A stretch of 64,000 nt of DNA from Leptolyngbyaceae cyanobacterium C42_A2020_001 (GTDB lineage: Bacteria; Cyanobacteriota; Cyanobacteriia; Leptolyngbyales; Leptolyngbyaceae). The first letter of the stretch is position 1. Each line of letters opens with the position of its first letter. The DNA lies in the NCBI GenBank assembly GCA_015272515.1, contig JACYLN010000115.1:124001-188000 (forward strand). The letters run 5' to 3'. Below, in pieces: positions 43,521 to 52,767 of this stretch. The notes beneath the pieces are model-generated. The model was given only the letters and a program-made list of their open reading frames with translations. It did no database searches and was not told the DNA's origin. Both the position numbers and the translations under genes were made by a program.

Positions 43521-44390
43521 TCACTCTGCCAACGCTGAAATCGATAGGGCTAGCTGATAAATTTGGCGACGGGGTAAAGAGGTTTGTTGCGCTAGTTGAC
43601 GGCTTGCCTGAGATCGAGAAAGCCCCTGTTTCAGCAAATCCTGTAATTCAGCGATCAAAGCGTCTTCCGAAAGAATGGGCTGGCTGAGTTCGGCTCCGGC
43701 AACGACGAGGGTAAATTCGCCTGCGGGTTCGCGTTGGCTATAGTGCACGATCTCCTCTGCCACCGTGCCGCGCCACACTTCCTCGTGCAGTTTGGTGATT
43801 TCGCGTGCCAAAACAATAGCGCGATCGCCGCCAAACACACTGGCAATGTCCTCTAGCGTTTGCCGCAACCGATGGGGCGCTTCGTAAAACACCAGCGTCC
43901 GGCTTTCAGCCTTGAGTTCTTCCAGGCGTTCTCGTCGGCGAGCGGGGCTGTTATTGGGCAAAAAACCTTCAAATACAAAGCGATCACTGGGCAACCCAGA
44001 AACTACCAGAGCAGAAATGGCGGCAGTGGGTCCAGGAATGGGTACGACTGGAATTCCTTCCTCCACGCACACTTTCACCAATTCATAACCAGGGTCGGAA
44101 ATTCCCGGCATTCCAGCATCGGTCACTAATGCGATCGCCTGCCCCTGCTGCAACCGCCGCACCATGTCGGGAATGCGTGACTTCTGGTTGTGCTCGTAGT
44201 AGCTCACCTGCGGCGTTTGGATCTGAAAATGCTGGAGTAGCCTTCCGGTGTGGCGCGTGTCTTCCGCCGCGATCGCATCCACTGCTTGCAAAATCCGCAC
44301 TGCCCGGAAGGTCATATCCTCCAGATTGCCGATGGGCGTACCCACCAAATACAACGTTCCAGGTTTGGGATCAGTCGGTGTGTTTTTCAT
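43521..44390 (-). CDS. rsmI: 16S rRNA (cytidine(1402)-2'-O)-methyltransferase
   Basis: A tetrapyrrole-methylase-fold enzyme that 2'-O-methylates C1402 in the ribosomal P site. Family blocks are clear: LYLVGTPIGNLEDMTFRAVR, AEDTRHTGRLL, LVTDAGMPGISDPGYELV and VVPIPGPTAAISALVVSGLP. The length of 289 residues is normal. It is a single gene here, with the endonuclease/exonuclease-family gene upstream on the same strand after 68 bases. Confidence 0.96.
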   Translation of the reverse strand: MKNTPTDPKPGTLYLVGTPIGNLEDMTFRAVRILQAVDAIAAEDTRHTGRLLQHFQIQTPQVSYYEHNQKSRIPDMVRRLQQGQAIALVTDAGMPGISDPGYELVKVCVEEGIPVVPIPGPTAAISALVVSGLPSDRFVFEGFLPNNSPARRRERLEELKAESRTLVFYEAPHRLRQTLEDIASVFGGDRAIVLAREITKLHEEVWRGTVAEEIVHYSQREPAGEFTLVVAGAELSQPILSEDALIAELQDLLKQGLSRSQASRQLAQQTSLPRRQIYQLALSISALAE

Positions 44391-44458
44391 GCCAGTTTGA
44401 GTTCAAATTGTTGCCCAAATTGAGCAGGTGCCCTTTTCTCCAAACCATAACAGCCGAA

Positions 44459-45442
44459 TCATCCGTTGAACTCAACCAATAACGGCAGATGATCAGAACC
44501 AATGTTAGAGCCAATGCTGCGATCGCGGGTGGCAAAGTCGGGACTGTGCAGGCAATGGTCAATCGGGATTTGCAAAAACGCGGGCAAGCTGGAATGCCAG
44601 GTGGGTTGGATGCCGAAACCGGGTTGAGAGTTGACTAAGCGGCTGTTTGCCAGCAGGGTACGAAACGACAGCGACCAGGGCGTATTGTTGAAATCGCCAA
44701 TCACAATCAGGCTACGCTCTGGCTGTTGCTGGCTCCACTCCGCTAGAGCTGCGAATTCTTGCTGTTGATAGGCAACGGTTCCAGCACTGCGAGGGCGGAT
44801 GGAGTGGAAGCACAACAGCTCAATCGCCCGTCCGGCAACGGCAATTGTCGCTTTCAGTAAGGGGCGATCGCTGCTGGGTGGTAAATGAATCACCTCTGCC
44901 CCCAAGACTTGAATTGGCTGTTGAGGTTTTCGCGCCACAAACCAGGCGCTCCCGTGACTGTTATTACGCGGCTCAGCTTTGATCAATTGATAATGCGTCA
45001 ATTTCGTTTGCAGGATAGGTAACGTTTCCGGGCTAACTTCCAGCAACGAAAGCAGGTCTGTCGTTTGCTGATTAGCGAACTTGACTGTCTGGCTCACATC
45101 CAGATTGTCGCGGTCGAGGGTGATGTGCAGCAGGCGCAGATGGGTTGTGGATGGAGTGGCGATCGCTGCCTTGCCGCTCAGGTTTCCCAGATTCCACGCT
45201 GTCGGCAATACCAAACTCAAATTCACAACCAACGGCACCAGCCACAGCAATGACCATTGTTTTGCTGTCCACGGCTGACGCGATAGCAAACCTACAAACA
45301 CGGCAATCAGCAAAATCAGGCAATATTGAGGACGGGGATGCTCCAAAAAGCTGAAGCCCCACCATATCGATCCGGCAAATCCTAAAAAGGTGGCAACTGT
45401 AACTCCTGCTGCCAGCGTCTTTACCCAAACTGCGATCGCCAA
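44459..45442 (-). CDS. Endonuclease/exonuclease/phosphatase family protein with N-terminal membrane segments
   Basis: A 327-residue protein. The first 90 residues hold two or three hydrophobic helices (VATFLGFAGSIWWGFSFL; YCLILLIAVFVGLL; LLWLVPLVVNLSLVL), and the rest is an EEP fold with VIGDFNNTPWS, PIDHCLHS and GSDHLPLLVEF. The catalytic face probably lies outside the cytoplasm. The start is the TTG at 45442: it has GAGG upstream, an in-frame stop lies just before it, and no internal in-frame Met exists. Substrate unknown. Confidence 0.8.
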   Translation of the reverse strand: MAIAVWVKTLAAGVTVATFLGFAGSIWWGFSFLEHPRPQYCLILLIAVFVGLLSRQPWTAKQWSLLWLVPLVVNLSLVLPTAWNLGNLSGKAAIATPSTTHLRLLHITLDRDNLDVSQTVKFANQQTTDLLSLLEVSPETLPILQTKLTHYQLIKAEPRNNSHGSAWFVARKPQQPIQVLGAEVIHLPPSSDRPLLKATIAVAGRAIELLCFHSIRPRSAGTVAYQQQEFAALAEWSQQQPERSLIVIGDFNNTPWSLSFRTLLANSRLVNSQPGFGIQPTWHSSLPAFLQIPIDHCLHSPDFATRDRSIGSNIGSDHLPLLVEFNG

Positions 45443-45759
45443 AACTGCCCCCTCGTCCTAACCTGTACACCTAGCTCGACTAAGATCCAAACATTTGTGC
45501 CGGGGGACTTCCCCCCGCGCCCCAGCTTTTTGGGGTCCTAACTCCCGTTCGGCTGAGCTCACGTCGAAGCCCAAACCCCCCGAAAAAAAGTCTCTAGAGA
45601 AACCCGTTCGCCGATGGATGAGACGTTGTTGGATGCACTCTGCCAATCTCCAAAAAGGTATTTAGCAAGGCCTCACCTAAACAAAATCAGTAACTAACTC
45701 ATTTCCTGCTTACTCTCCTCTACCTTCCCCATTACCTGTTACCCCCTCACCCCTTCCCC
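45443..45759. other. Intergenic region with a multi-hairpin element
   Basis: This 317 bp gap separates the divergent EEP gene and the PfkB-family gene. It holds a cluster of hairpins (45502-45600) and a C/T-rich tract (about 45712-45757). I take none of the open frames here as a gene. Confidence 0.5.
45502..45600. repeat. Cluster of short palindromes between divergent genes
   Basis: In order: GGGGGA-CT-TCCCCC (45502-45515), CCCCA-loop-TGGGG (45520-45535), a near-palindrome around TGAGCTCA (45548-45568) and TCTCTAGAGA (45591-45600). Such clusters are typical of dispersed cyanobacterial intergenic repeats; a structured RNA is an alternative. Confidence 0.5.
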
Positions 45760-46650
45760 ATGCCCGGACTCTTCATTGGCTTAACTACTCTGGATCTGAT
45801 CTATCGTGCCCCGCAGCCCCCGGCCGCCAATCAGAAGTTGGTTGCCTCGGATTACGCGGTTGCTGCCGGAGGTCCCGCTACCAATGCCGCCGTTGCTTTT
45901 GCGGCTCTGGGCAATGAGGCAACGATTCTGAGTGCAGTTGGGTGTCATCCAATCACTCACCTGATCCTGGCAGATTTGCAGCAGTGTGGAGTTCAGGTGT
46001 GTGATCTGAGTCCGGCAAAGGTAGAACCGCCCCCTGTCTCTTCCATCATCGTGACAGAGGTAACGGGGGAACGGGCTGTGATTTCGATCAATGCGGTGAA
46101 AACGGCGGTTGCGGTTGAATCAATTCCCGCTGGAGTGCTGGATGGCGTGGATGTGGTGTTAATTGACGGACATCAAATGCACGTTGGGCAGGCGATCGCG
46201 CAGCAGGCAAAGGCTCAAACCATCCCGGTTGTGATCGATGGCGGAAGCTGGAAAGATGGCTTTGAACACGTTTTACCGTTGGCCGACTTTGTGATTTGCT
46301 CTGCTAATTTTCATCCCCCTGGTTGCCGTACTGAACCAGACGCGATCGCCTATTTGCAAACGTTGGGTATTCCCCACATCGCCATCACTCATGGAGAAAA
46401 GCCGATTCAGGTGTGCGATCTCGGGCAACTCAGCACCATTCCGGTTCCCCAAATTCGCGCCGTTGATACATTGGGCGCAGGCGACATTTTTCATGGCGCA
46501 TTCTGTCACTACATTCTGCAAACTAGTTTTGTGCAAGCGCTGGAGCAAGCAGCTAACGTCGCGGCGCGATCGTGTCAGCAGTTTGGAACCCGTGCCTGGA
46601 TGCAAGTAATAGGTGACATTAAGGAACGAAAAGACGACCTGCTCCGATGA
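45760..46650 (+). CDS. PfkB-family carbohydrate kinase
   Basis: A 296-residue ribokinase-like sugar or nucleoside kinase. The N-terminal GG motif is in YAVAAGGPATNAAVAFAALG, and the C-terminal anion-hole motif is DTLGAGDIFHGAF with the catalytic Asp. The exact sugar cannot be told. Its 3' end overlaps the convergent PIN-like toxin gene by 32 bases. Confidence 0.88.
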   Translation: MPGLFIGLTTLDLIYRAPQPPAANQKLVASDYAVAAGGPATNAAVAFAALGNEATILSAVGCHPITHLILADLQQCGVQVCDLSPAKVEPPPVSSIIVTEVTGERAVISINAVKTAVAVESIPAGVLDGVDVVLIDGHQMHVGQAIAQQAKAQTIPVVIDGGSWKDGFEHVLPLADFVICSANFHPPGCRTEPDAIAYLQTLGIPHIAITHGEKPIQVCDLGQLSTIPVPQIRAVDTLGAGDIFHGAFCHYILQTSFVQALEQAANVAARSCQQFGTRAWMQVIGDIKERKDDLLR

Positions 46651-47014
46651 AATTTTTAATATCAATCAAGATTTCCAAAATGCGGTCAACCCAGAGATTT
46701 CGGTAAACTCGGTCTTCTAAGAGGCGATCAGGATTACTAATGGTGATAACAGGAAGCGAAGTTGCATAACTTTCCTCGCGCAGAACTTGCTCTAGAGAAT
46801 CCTCGTCTTTCATACTCCGATTAGCGGTAAGCAAAATCATTTGACTGGATTGAGCCACTTGCCAAACCACGCGATCGCTGCTGTTAATCGACAGATTTAT
46901 CTCCTTGAAAGTCACAAAGCGGATTGGAAGTAGTTCTAACCAACCCTGACTCGCGATAGTTCCCAGCAAAATTTCTGCATGTCCTCCTAAATTGTGGTCA
47001 ACGAGGAGAATCAT
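46619..47014 (-). CDS. DUF5615/PIN-like protein, probable toxin of a DUF433 pair
   Basis: A 131-residue protein with the PIN-like start (MILLVDHNLGGHAEILLGTI) and a later acidic stretch ANRSMKDEDSLEQVL, as in DUF5615-type PIN relatives thought to be RNases. It overlaps the upstream DUF433 gene by four bases (ATGA) and is very probably co-translated with it. This two-gene layout is characteristic of toxin-antitoxin-like modules. RNase activity is not demonstrated. Confidence 0.65.
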   Translation of the reverse strand: MILLVDHNLGGHAEILLGTIASQGWLELLPIRFVTFKEINLSINSSDRVVWQVAQSSQMILLTANRSMKDEDSLEQVLREESYATSLPVITISNPDRLLEDRVYRNLWVDRILEILIDIKNFIGAGRLFVP

Positions 47015-47385
47015 CTTTCCGCGCTATGTCTAGCCTTCTGCTCACGAAGTTTTGCCCAAAGAACCTCTCTATCTGGTTTGGGCGGTATCAATGCAATTCG
47101 GGCGAAATGTTCACGATTACGCTCTTCCCAATATTGCCGATTTTCTGCAGCCTGTTGCAAAACTACCTGATATTCTGCTTCGACCTCTGCACGATTTGCT
47201 TCAATATAGGCTAAGGCAACACTCATCTGGGTCTCCGTCAAGTCAAATAAGGAGCCGATAAACTTTGGAGGGTACTGAGACTTGACATAGTCCATCACAT
47301 CGTAGAGGGTGATACGTGTTCCTGAAATAGTCAGCCCACGCTCTGTGCGAATAATTTCTGCTCCCCCAGTTGATGCCAGTGACAT
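47011..47385 (-). CDS. DUF433 protein, probable antitoxin
   Basis: A 124-residue protein. The DUF433 core, a small DNA-binding HTH, is seen as ISGTRITLYDVMDYVKSQYP and LFDLTETQMSVALAYIEANR. The C-terminal 45 residues are charged helix, often the toxin-binding part. First gene of the pair with the PIN-like protein; it probably also autoregulates the operon (inference from the family). Confidence 0.75.
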   Translation of the reverse strand: MSLASTGGAEIIRTERGLTISGTRITLYDVMDYVKSQYPPKFIGSLFDLTETQMSVALAYIEANRAEVEAEYQVVLQQAAENRQYWEERNREHFARIALIPPKPDREVLWAKLREQKARHSAER

Positions 47386-47481
47386 ACCTTTCCGTCTGTA
47401 AGAATGAACCTCTATGATATCCTACGCAAAACAGGAGTAGAGGTCGATCGCTGAAGTCCTGGTTGAGGCAAGGAATAGCGC

Positions 47482-48336
47482 ATGGAAACACGGCAAAAGG
47501 GGCAACTCAAAGAATGGTTAGCGATCGCGCGTGAGGTGGGTTGGGGGGCTGGCGAAATTCTGCTTAAGGCGGAACACGCCGATTTAAACATTCAGGATGA
47601 TGGGGAAGGTCCTGTGACAGCCGCAGATACAGCCGCTAACACCTATATCCTGGAAGGGCTGCAAACCCAGTTGCAAGATCACCATTTTGCCTATCTCACG
47701 GAAGAAACGTTCAAGACTGAGCCAGAAAGTCAGCGTCTGACTGCGCCCTACGTCTGGATTATTGACCCGCTGGATGGCACGAAGGAATTCATTCAGCACA
47801 GCGGGGAATATGCCGTTCACATCGCGCTTGTGCATCAACATCGCCCAATTCTGGCAGTGGTGGTGCGTCCTGCCGTTGAGAGGCTTTATTTTGCGTCTCT
47901 GGGTGGTGGCGCGTTTGTGGAACAACGGGATGGGACGATCGCTCCCGTGCAAGTTTCCCAACGAACTCAGTTGGATGAGTTGATTGTGGTAACTAGCCGC
48001 AGCCATCGCAGCGATCGCCTGAATCACCTCATGCAGCAATTTCCCTGCCAAACGCAGAAATCCGTGGGCAGTCTGGGCGGCAAGTTTGCGGCGATCGCTG
48101 AGCAAGAAGCCGATGTGTACGTGTCAATTTCTGGCAAATCGGCTCCCAAAGATTGGGACTTAGCCGCACCAGAGTTAATTCTGACAGAGGCAGGCGGCAA
48201 ATTTACCCACTTCGACGGCACACCGCTGCTCTACAACCAGGAAGACGTAGCGCAATGGGGCGGCTTGCTCGCCAGTAACGGTCAGCGCCATGCAGAACTG
48301 TGCGCCGCTGCCACCAAGATCTTAGCTGCCTACTGA
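47482..48336 (+). CDS. cysQ: 3'(2'),5'-bisphosphate nucleotidase CysQ
   Basis: An inositol-monophosphatase-fold phosphatase that removes the 3' phosphate from PAP or PAPS, linked to sulfate assimilation and salt tolerance. Metal-site motifs are visible: LTEET, WIIDPLDGTKEFI and KDWDLAAPELILTEAGG. The length of 284 residues fits. It overlaps the convergent methyltransferase gene by seven bases. Confidence 0.9.
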   Translation: METRQKGQLKEWLAIAREVGWGAGEILLKAEHADLNIQDDGEGPVTAADTAANTYILEGLQTQLQDHHFAYLTEETFKTEPESQRLTAPYVWIIDPLDGTKEFIQHSGEYAVHIALVHQHRPILAVVVRPAVERLYFASLGGGAFVEQRDGTIAPVQVSQRTQLDELIVVTSRSHRSDRLNHLMQQFPCQTQKSVGSLGGKFAAIAEQEADVYVSISGKSAPKDWDLAAPELILTEAGGKFTHFDGTPLLYNQEDVAQWGGLLASNGQRHAELCAAATKILAAY

Positions 48337-48977
48337 CGTTGAGCAATGACGGCGTAAAAGGGGTCGCCACCGCCCATTCCCAACCATTGCAGCACGGGGG
48401 GCGTTTGGGCTTGGCGGGCAATTACTTCTGGTTCTGTAAAGCCGGGAATTGCACGGAAATAGCGTTTCACCAACTCGACTCGGCTGGCTTCTGATCCGTC
48501 TCGCCACGCCGCGATCGCCTTCTGAAAAAACATCCGATTCGAAAAGCTGATAATGGCAACTCCACCCGGTTTCAAAATCCGCTGAATCTCCGAAAAAACC
48601 GCCTCTGGATACTGGATATACTGCACCGACACCGTGTTCAGCACCGCCTCAAACGATACATCCTCCAGCGGCAGTTTTGGGTCTTGGTTCAAATTCTGCA
48701 CAAAGTAATGGTTAAAGCGAGGATTGCGTGCCAGTTCTTCTTGATTTAGCCCGTGCCCTTCCACGTGGGCAAATTCGATTTCATCTGGCAAATGCGACAC
48801 CCAACTGCTCATCATGTCGAAAATGCGCGTATCGGGTTTGAGCCGCTCCCGATACAGGTCAGTTAATTGCTGAATAAATCCCTCATCCACATGAGTCACA
48901 AATCGGGGTGATTCATAGAACGCAGAATCATCAGCGGGGTCAAGTTTTTCGCGTTGGGTGGGGTCAAGAATAATCAT
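48330..48977 (-). CDS. Methyltransferase-like protein with altered motif I
   Basis: A 215-residue protein of the class I methyltransferase type. The C-terminal half has FEAVLNTVSVQYIQYPEAVF and RILKPGGVAIISFSNRMFF, as in the Methyltransf_11 group. The N-terminal motif I, normally a Gly-rich loop, reads IFDMMSSWVSHLPDEI, so SAM binding may be changed. I know this variant as typical of a distinct cyanobacterial and plant family with unclear substrate. Start at ATG 48977 is preferred to an upstream in-frame codon at 49004. Confidence 0.7.
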   Translation of the reverse strand: MIILDPTQREKLDPADDSAFYESPRFVTHVDEGFIQQLTDLYRERLKPDTRIFDMMSSWVSHLPDEIEFAHVEGHGLNQEELARNPRFNHYFVQNLNQDPKLPLEDVSFEAVLNTVSVQYIQYPEAVFSEIQRILKPGGVAIISFSNRMFFQKAIAAWRDGSEASRVELVKRYFRAIPGFTEPEVIARQAQTPPVLQWLGMGGGDPFYAVIAQRQ

Positions 48978-49165
48978 GGTGTTCTGCAAGCAGGGTGATT
49001 GCATCTATAAAGTTATGTTAACAAGTCCTAGGGGATTAGAAATTGTGTTCAGTCCCATAACCAAAGTTTGATGAACATCATCGATTCTTGTGTCCTCTGA
49101 CCCTTGCAAAGTGTGTCATCCAGTCTCACACTAATGGTGGGAGACTGGCAGAGTGGAGGTAGTTT

Positions 49166-50461
49166 GTGAAGCAAGTACTATCAATTATCCTGGGAGGCGG
49201 GGCTGGAACACGGCTGTACCCACTCACGAAATTACGTGCGAAACCGGCAGTGCCATTGGCAAGTAAATATCGCTTAATTGATATTCCGGTTAGTAATTGC
49301 ATCAATTCAGAAATCTATAAAATCTATGTTCTAACTCAGTTCAACTCTGCGTCACTAAATCGTCACTTGTCCCGTTCTTATACGTTTTCGGGGTTTAGTG
49401 AAGGATTTGTTGAGGTGTTGGCGGCACAGCAAACCCCGGAGAATCCAAACTGGTTCCAGGGAACTGCTGATGCAGTACGGCAATATCTCTGGTTGTTTTT
49501 GGAATGGGATGTGGATGAGTACTTGATTCTGTCCGGCGATCATTTGTATCGAATGGATTATCGAGAGTTTATTCAACGCCACCGCGATACCAACGCCGAC
49601 ATCACGATTTCGGTTGTTCCAATGGACGATCGCCGCGCGTCAGACTTTGGGTTAATGAAAATTGATGACTCGGGTAGAGTTGTGGATTTCAGTGAAAAGC
49701 CCAAAGGCGATGCCTTAAAAGCGATGCAGGTAGACACAACCGTTTTAGGCTTGTCGCCAGAGGAGGCAAAACAAAACCCCTACATTGCCTCTATGGGCAT
49801 TTACGTGTTCAAGCGGGAAGCCTTGCTGAAACTCCTGAAAGAAGCCCCAGAGCGAACGGACTTTGGTAAGGAAATTATTCCGGCTTCTTCCGAGAAGTAC
49901 AACGTTCAGGCTTACTTGTTTAAAGGGTATTGGGAAGACATTGGAACCATCGAAGCCTTCTATGAGGCAAATATGGCACTGACTCAGCAACCCCGTCCAC
50001 CCTTTAGCTTTTATGACGAAGGTGCACCCATCTACACGCGCCCGCGCTATCTACCACCCACTAAACTGTTAGACTGTACCATCAAGGAATCCATCATTGC
50101 AGAGGGTTGCCTCTTAAAAGATTGCTCAATTACCCATTCGGTGTTGGGAGTCCGCACACGGGTTGAATCAGGTTGTGTGATTGAAGACACGATGATTATG
50201 GGGGCAGACTTTTATCAACCGTTGACTGAGCGAGATTCGGGTTCTGGCTGCACTAGCGATAAAGTGCCGCTGGGTATTGGGAAAGACACGACTATTCGCC
50301 GCGCGATCGTTGATAAAAACGCACGCATTGGCTGCAATGTGCAGATCATCAACAAAGATCACGTTCAAGAAGCTGAACGCGAAAACCTGGGATTTTTCAT
50401 CCGTAGCGGCATTGTGGTGGTAATCAAAGGTGCTACCATTCCCGATGGCATGATTATTTAG
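49166..50461 (+). CDS. glgC: Glucose-1-phosphate adenylyltransferase
   Basis: ADP-glucose pyrophosphorylase, the regulated step of glycogen synthesis (activated by 3-phosphoglycerate and inhibited by phosphate in cyanobacteria). Features: nucleotide-binding [20 protein letters not shown], catalytic GDHLYRMDY, sugar-phosphate site [10 protein letters not shown], activator-site lysine near the C-terminus in [11 protein letters not shown]. 431 residues, as usual. The start is a GTG with a GGAGG site six bases upstream. Confidence 0.98.
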   Translation: MKQVLSIILGGGAGTRLYPLTKLRAKPAVPLASKYRLIDIPVSNCINSEIYKIYVLTQFNSASLNRHLSRSYTFSGFSEGFVEVLAAQQTPENPNWFQGTADAVRQYLWLFLEWDVDEYLILSGDHLYRMDYREFIQRHRDTNADITISVVPMDDRRASDFGLMKIDDSGRVVDFSEKPKGDALKAMQVDTTVLGLSPEEAKQNPYIASMGIYVFKREALLKLLKEAPERTDFGKEIIPASSEKYNVQAYLFKGYWEDIGTIEAFYEANMALTQQPRPPFSFYDEGAPIYTRPRYLPPTKLLDCTIKESIIAEGCLLKDCSITHSVLGVRTRVESGCVIEDTMIMGADFYQPLTERDSGSGCTSDKVPLGIGKDTTIRRAIVDKNARIGCNVQIINKDHVQEAERENLGFFIRSGIVVVIKGATIPDGMII

Positions 50462-50512
50462 AAGAGAATAAACAGTAGAGCTATCTTTCTGCATTTCTCT
50501 TTTTCGTTTGTC

Positions 50513-51025
50513 ATGGCACGTTTGTTGCTGTTAATTGGGTTACCCGGTAGCGGTAAATCAACTCTGGCAAAAGAGCTTATACAAAACTGCCCGGAGCATC
50601 GGCTTATTTCTACCGATGCTATCCGGGCAGAACTGTATGGCGATGAAAATGTTCAAGGTTCCTGGTTGGTAGTTTGGCGGGAGGTGGAGCAACAGTTTTG
50701 CCAGGCGGTGCAGCATATTCGGACAGGAAAAGCGTCCGAGGCAATTTATGACGCAACCAATGTGGTGAGGAAGCAACGACGGCAGGCGATCGCGCTGGCT
50801 CGTGCCTCTGGATTTACTCACATCACTGGACTCTGGTTGAATACCCCCATCTGGTTATGTATAGATCGGAATAGACAACGCGATCGCCAGGTGCCTAAGG
50901 AGGTGATTTACCGGATGAATCGTCGCCTCTGTGGTGCGCCGCCTTCAATGCAGGAGGGGATGGATGAGTTAGTGGTATTGAGTAATGGGTTAATCGCAGG
51001 GAAAAGTTCGGAAATTGCGGATTGA
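50513..51025 (+). CDS. P-loop kinase-like ATPase (AAA_33 / polynucleotide kinase type)
   Basis: A 170-residue protein. Walker A is GLPGSGKST (9-17), followed by LISTDAIRAELYGDE, with a likely substrate-contact Asp, and YDATNVVRKQRRQAIALA, as in the kinase domain of polynucleotide kinase or zeta-like proteins. Substrate unknown. It starts 52 bases after glgC on the same strand. No antitoxin-like partner is next to it, so a zeta-toxin role is unlikely. Confidence 0.8.
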   Translation: MARLLLLIGLPGSGKSTLAKELIQNCPEHRLISTDAIRAELYGDENVQGSWLVVWREVEQQFCQAVQHIRTGKASEAIYDATNVVRKQRRQAIALARASGFTHITGLWLNTPIWLCIDRNRQRDRQVPKEVIYRMNRRLCGAPPSMQEGMDELVVLSNGLIAGKSSEIAD

Positions 51026-51151
51026 AAGTGCTTTGAGCCGAACTGAGGAAGGGAGAAGTTTTTGTTAGTGTTAAATTACGGTCGGTCACAATCTAAGTAG
51101 CTGGAATCGTTAAAGTCGATCGCTTATACAAAAGGTTAGAGGTGAGAGTTA

Positions 51152-52135
51152 ATGGCTGCGACTGATTTTAAGGACTACTACACAATTTTGGGAGTGAGTA
51201 AGTCGGCGGATGCAGATGAGATAAAAAAAGCCTTCCGTAAACTTGCCCGTAAGTATCATCCAGACATGAATCCTGGTGATCGCGCAGCAGAAGCCAAATT
51301 CAAAGAAATTAACGAAGCCTACGAGGTCTTGTCTGACCCAGACAAACGCCGCAAATATGACCAGTTTGGGCAATATTGGCGACAAGCAGATCAGGCGCGA
51401 TCGTCCCCCTTCAACAATTCCAATGTAGACTTCGATGGCTTTGAGTTTGGTCGCTACGGCAGCTTTGAAGATTTCATTAACGAATTGCTGGGTCGAATGG
51501 GCAGCACGCCTGGCGCAGGAACGTCCCAAACTCGCTATCGCACGTCTACATCCACCGATTTCCGCGATCCAGGGTTTGGTTCTACCGCTGCTGCCGGATT
51601 GGACAGTGAAGCGACAATCACGCTGACTCTTTCTGAAGCCTTTAATGGCGTACAAAAACGGCTACAAGTGGGTAGTGAAGTGATTGATGTTCGCATTCCG
51701 CCCGGAGCCAAGCCTGGAAGCCGAATTCGAGTGCGGGGTAAAGGGCGCTTCAGTCCTTACTACACCAGTCAACGGGGAGACTTATATCTCATCGTGGAAA
51801 TTACGCCCCATCCCTTTTTCCAGTTTGAGGGTGACAATTTAGTGTGTGAAATACCAATTACCCCGGATGAAGCCGCTTTGGGTGCTCAGGTGGAAGTTCC
51901 TACACCAGATGGTTCTGTGACGGTCAGCATTCCCCCTGGCATTCGTTCGGGACAATCCTTGCGGTTGCGGGGCAAAGGTTGGAAGAGTCCCAAAGGCGAT
52001 CGCGGTGATCAAATGATAAAAGTGATCATCACAGCTCCCAAAGAACTTACCCCAACGGAGCGAGAGCTATACGAAAAAATTCGGGCAAATCGCAGCTTTA
52101 ATCCGCGATCGCACCTCAAGGGAGTGCGGCTGTAG
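51152..52135 (+). CDS. DnaJ-class chaperone without zinc finger (CbpA-like)
   Basis: A 327-residue Hsp40. The J-domain (residues 5-75) has the HPD motif in [18 protein letters not shown] Gly/Phe-rich region with [20 protein letters not shown] follows, then the two C-terminal substrate-binding beta domains ([38 protein letters not shown]). No zinc-finger Cys repeats, so it belongs to class II. It would stimulate a DnaK ATPase. Confidence 0.92.
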   Translation: MAATDFKDYYTILGVSKSADADEIKKAFRKLARKYHPDMNPGDRAAEAKFKEINEAYEVLSDPDKRRKYDQFGQYWRQADQARSSPFNNSNVDFDGFEFGRYGSFEDFINELLGRMGSTPGAGTSQTRYRTSTSTDFRDPGFGSTAAAGLDSEATITLTLSEAFNGVQKRLQVGSEVIDVRIPPGAKPGSRIRVRGKGRFSPYYTSQRGDLYLIVEITPHPFFQFEGDNLVCEIPITPDEAALGAQVEVPTPDGSVTVSIPPGIRSGQSLRLRGKGWKSPKGDRGDQMIKVIITAPKELTPTERELYEKIRANRSFNPRSHLKGVRL

Positions 52136-52139
52136 AGTA

Positions 52140-52203
52140 GGGGAATGGGGAGGTGAGTAGGTGGATGTTCACTCACTCCTCTACTCATCCACTCCCCCTT
52201 TCC
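52140..52203. terminator. Purine/pyrimidine palindrome, probable bidirectional terminator
   Basis: GGGGAATGGGGAGGTGAGTAGG is followed by CACTCCTCTACTCATCCACTCC and a C/T run, making an imperfect hairpin between the convergent DnaJ and DUF4168 genes. Composition and layout are those of the palindromes at 670 and inside menE. Confidence 0.55.
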
Positions 52204-52608
52204 CTAACGCGGGCATTCCTTCGGCTTTGGGTTTTGCTGACAGTAGCGGGTAATTTCGTTGAATTTGGGAACGGACATCCCATTGCGGGTAATAATGTCG
52301 CGGGAGGTGTTTTCAAAGCGATTGCAGATCTCCTGCACCCGCTGGGGATTGTCTCGGCGCTGGCACACGTTTTCAGGAACGCTACCACCCAAAATTTGTT
52401 TTACTTCAGCATAGTCTTGCATTCGCTGTTGCTCAATCTGGCGGGCAACTCTGGTGTATTGCATCATGTCGCCAGGAGCTTGTGCCCGAACTACTTCAGA
52501 TACCAACACTCCAGATACTAAACCCAGTACAGACAAGCTGCTAACTAGCAGCGATTGAACTCGTGGACGATTAGGGGAAAACCGTAAAGCAATTGAAAAA
52601 TTCATCAT
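52204..52608 (-). CDS. DUF4168 domain protein, exported
   Basis: A 134-residue protein with a signal peptide (LLVSSLSVLGLVSGVLVSEV; cut near VRAQA). The mature part matches DUF4168: YTRVARQIEQQRMQDYAEVK, a Cys in ENVCQRRD, a second in QEICNRFENT and NGMSVPKFNEITRYCQQNP. Probably periplasmic or secreted; function unknown. Confidence 0.8.
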   Translation of the reverse strand: MMNFSIALRFSPNRPRVQSLLVSSLSVLGLVSGVLVSEVVRAQAPGDMMQYTRVARQIEQQRMQDYAEVKQILGGSVPENVCQRRDNPQRVQEICNRFENTSRDIITRNGMSVPKFNEITRYCQQNPKPKECPR

Positions 52609-52767
52609 GGTTGCGGATTTGACGCGAATGTAACTAGCACAACAAGGGTATTTAAAGGATTTGAATTATTTTAAGGGCGATAAGTTCCAGGAATGGAAAT
52701 GTTTTTTGCAGAAAAGGGACTTGTCACTCATCACTTTTTACTATCTATTATTTGGGACTAATCCTTG

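Noticed and set aside
43312-43557. Open frame across the long inverted repeat near rsmI
   Set aside because: It lies mostly in repeat sequence, overlaps the end of rsmI and has no recognisable domain.
45458-45646. Open frame across the palindrome cluster
   Set aside because: Covered by intergenic palindromes; no ribosome-binding site and no domain.
50513-51025. Small P-loop kinase as a zeta-type toxin
   Set aside because: No antitoxin-like gene is adjacent; it lies behind glgC and looks like a general AAA_33 kinase.
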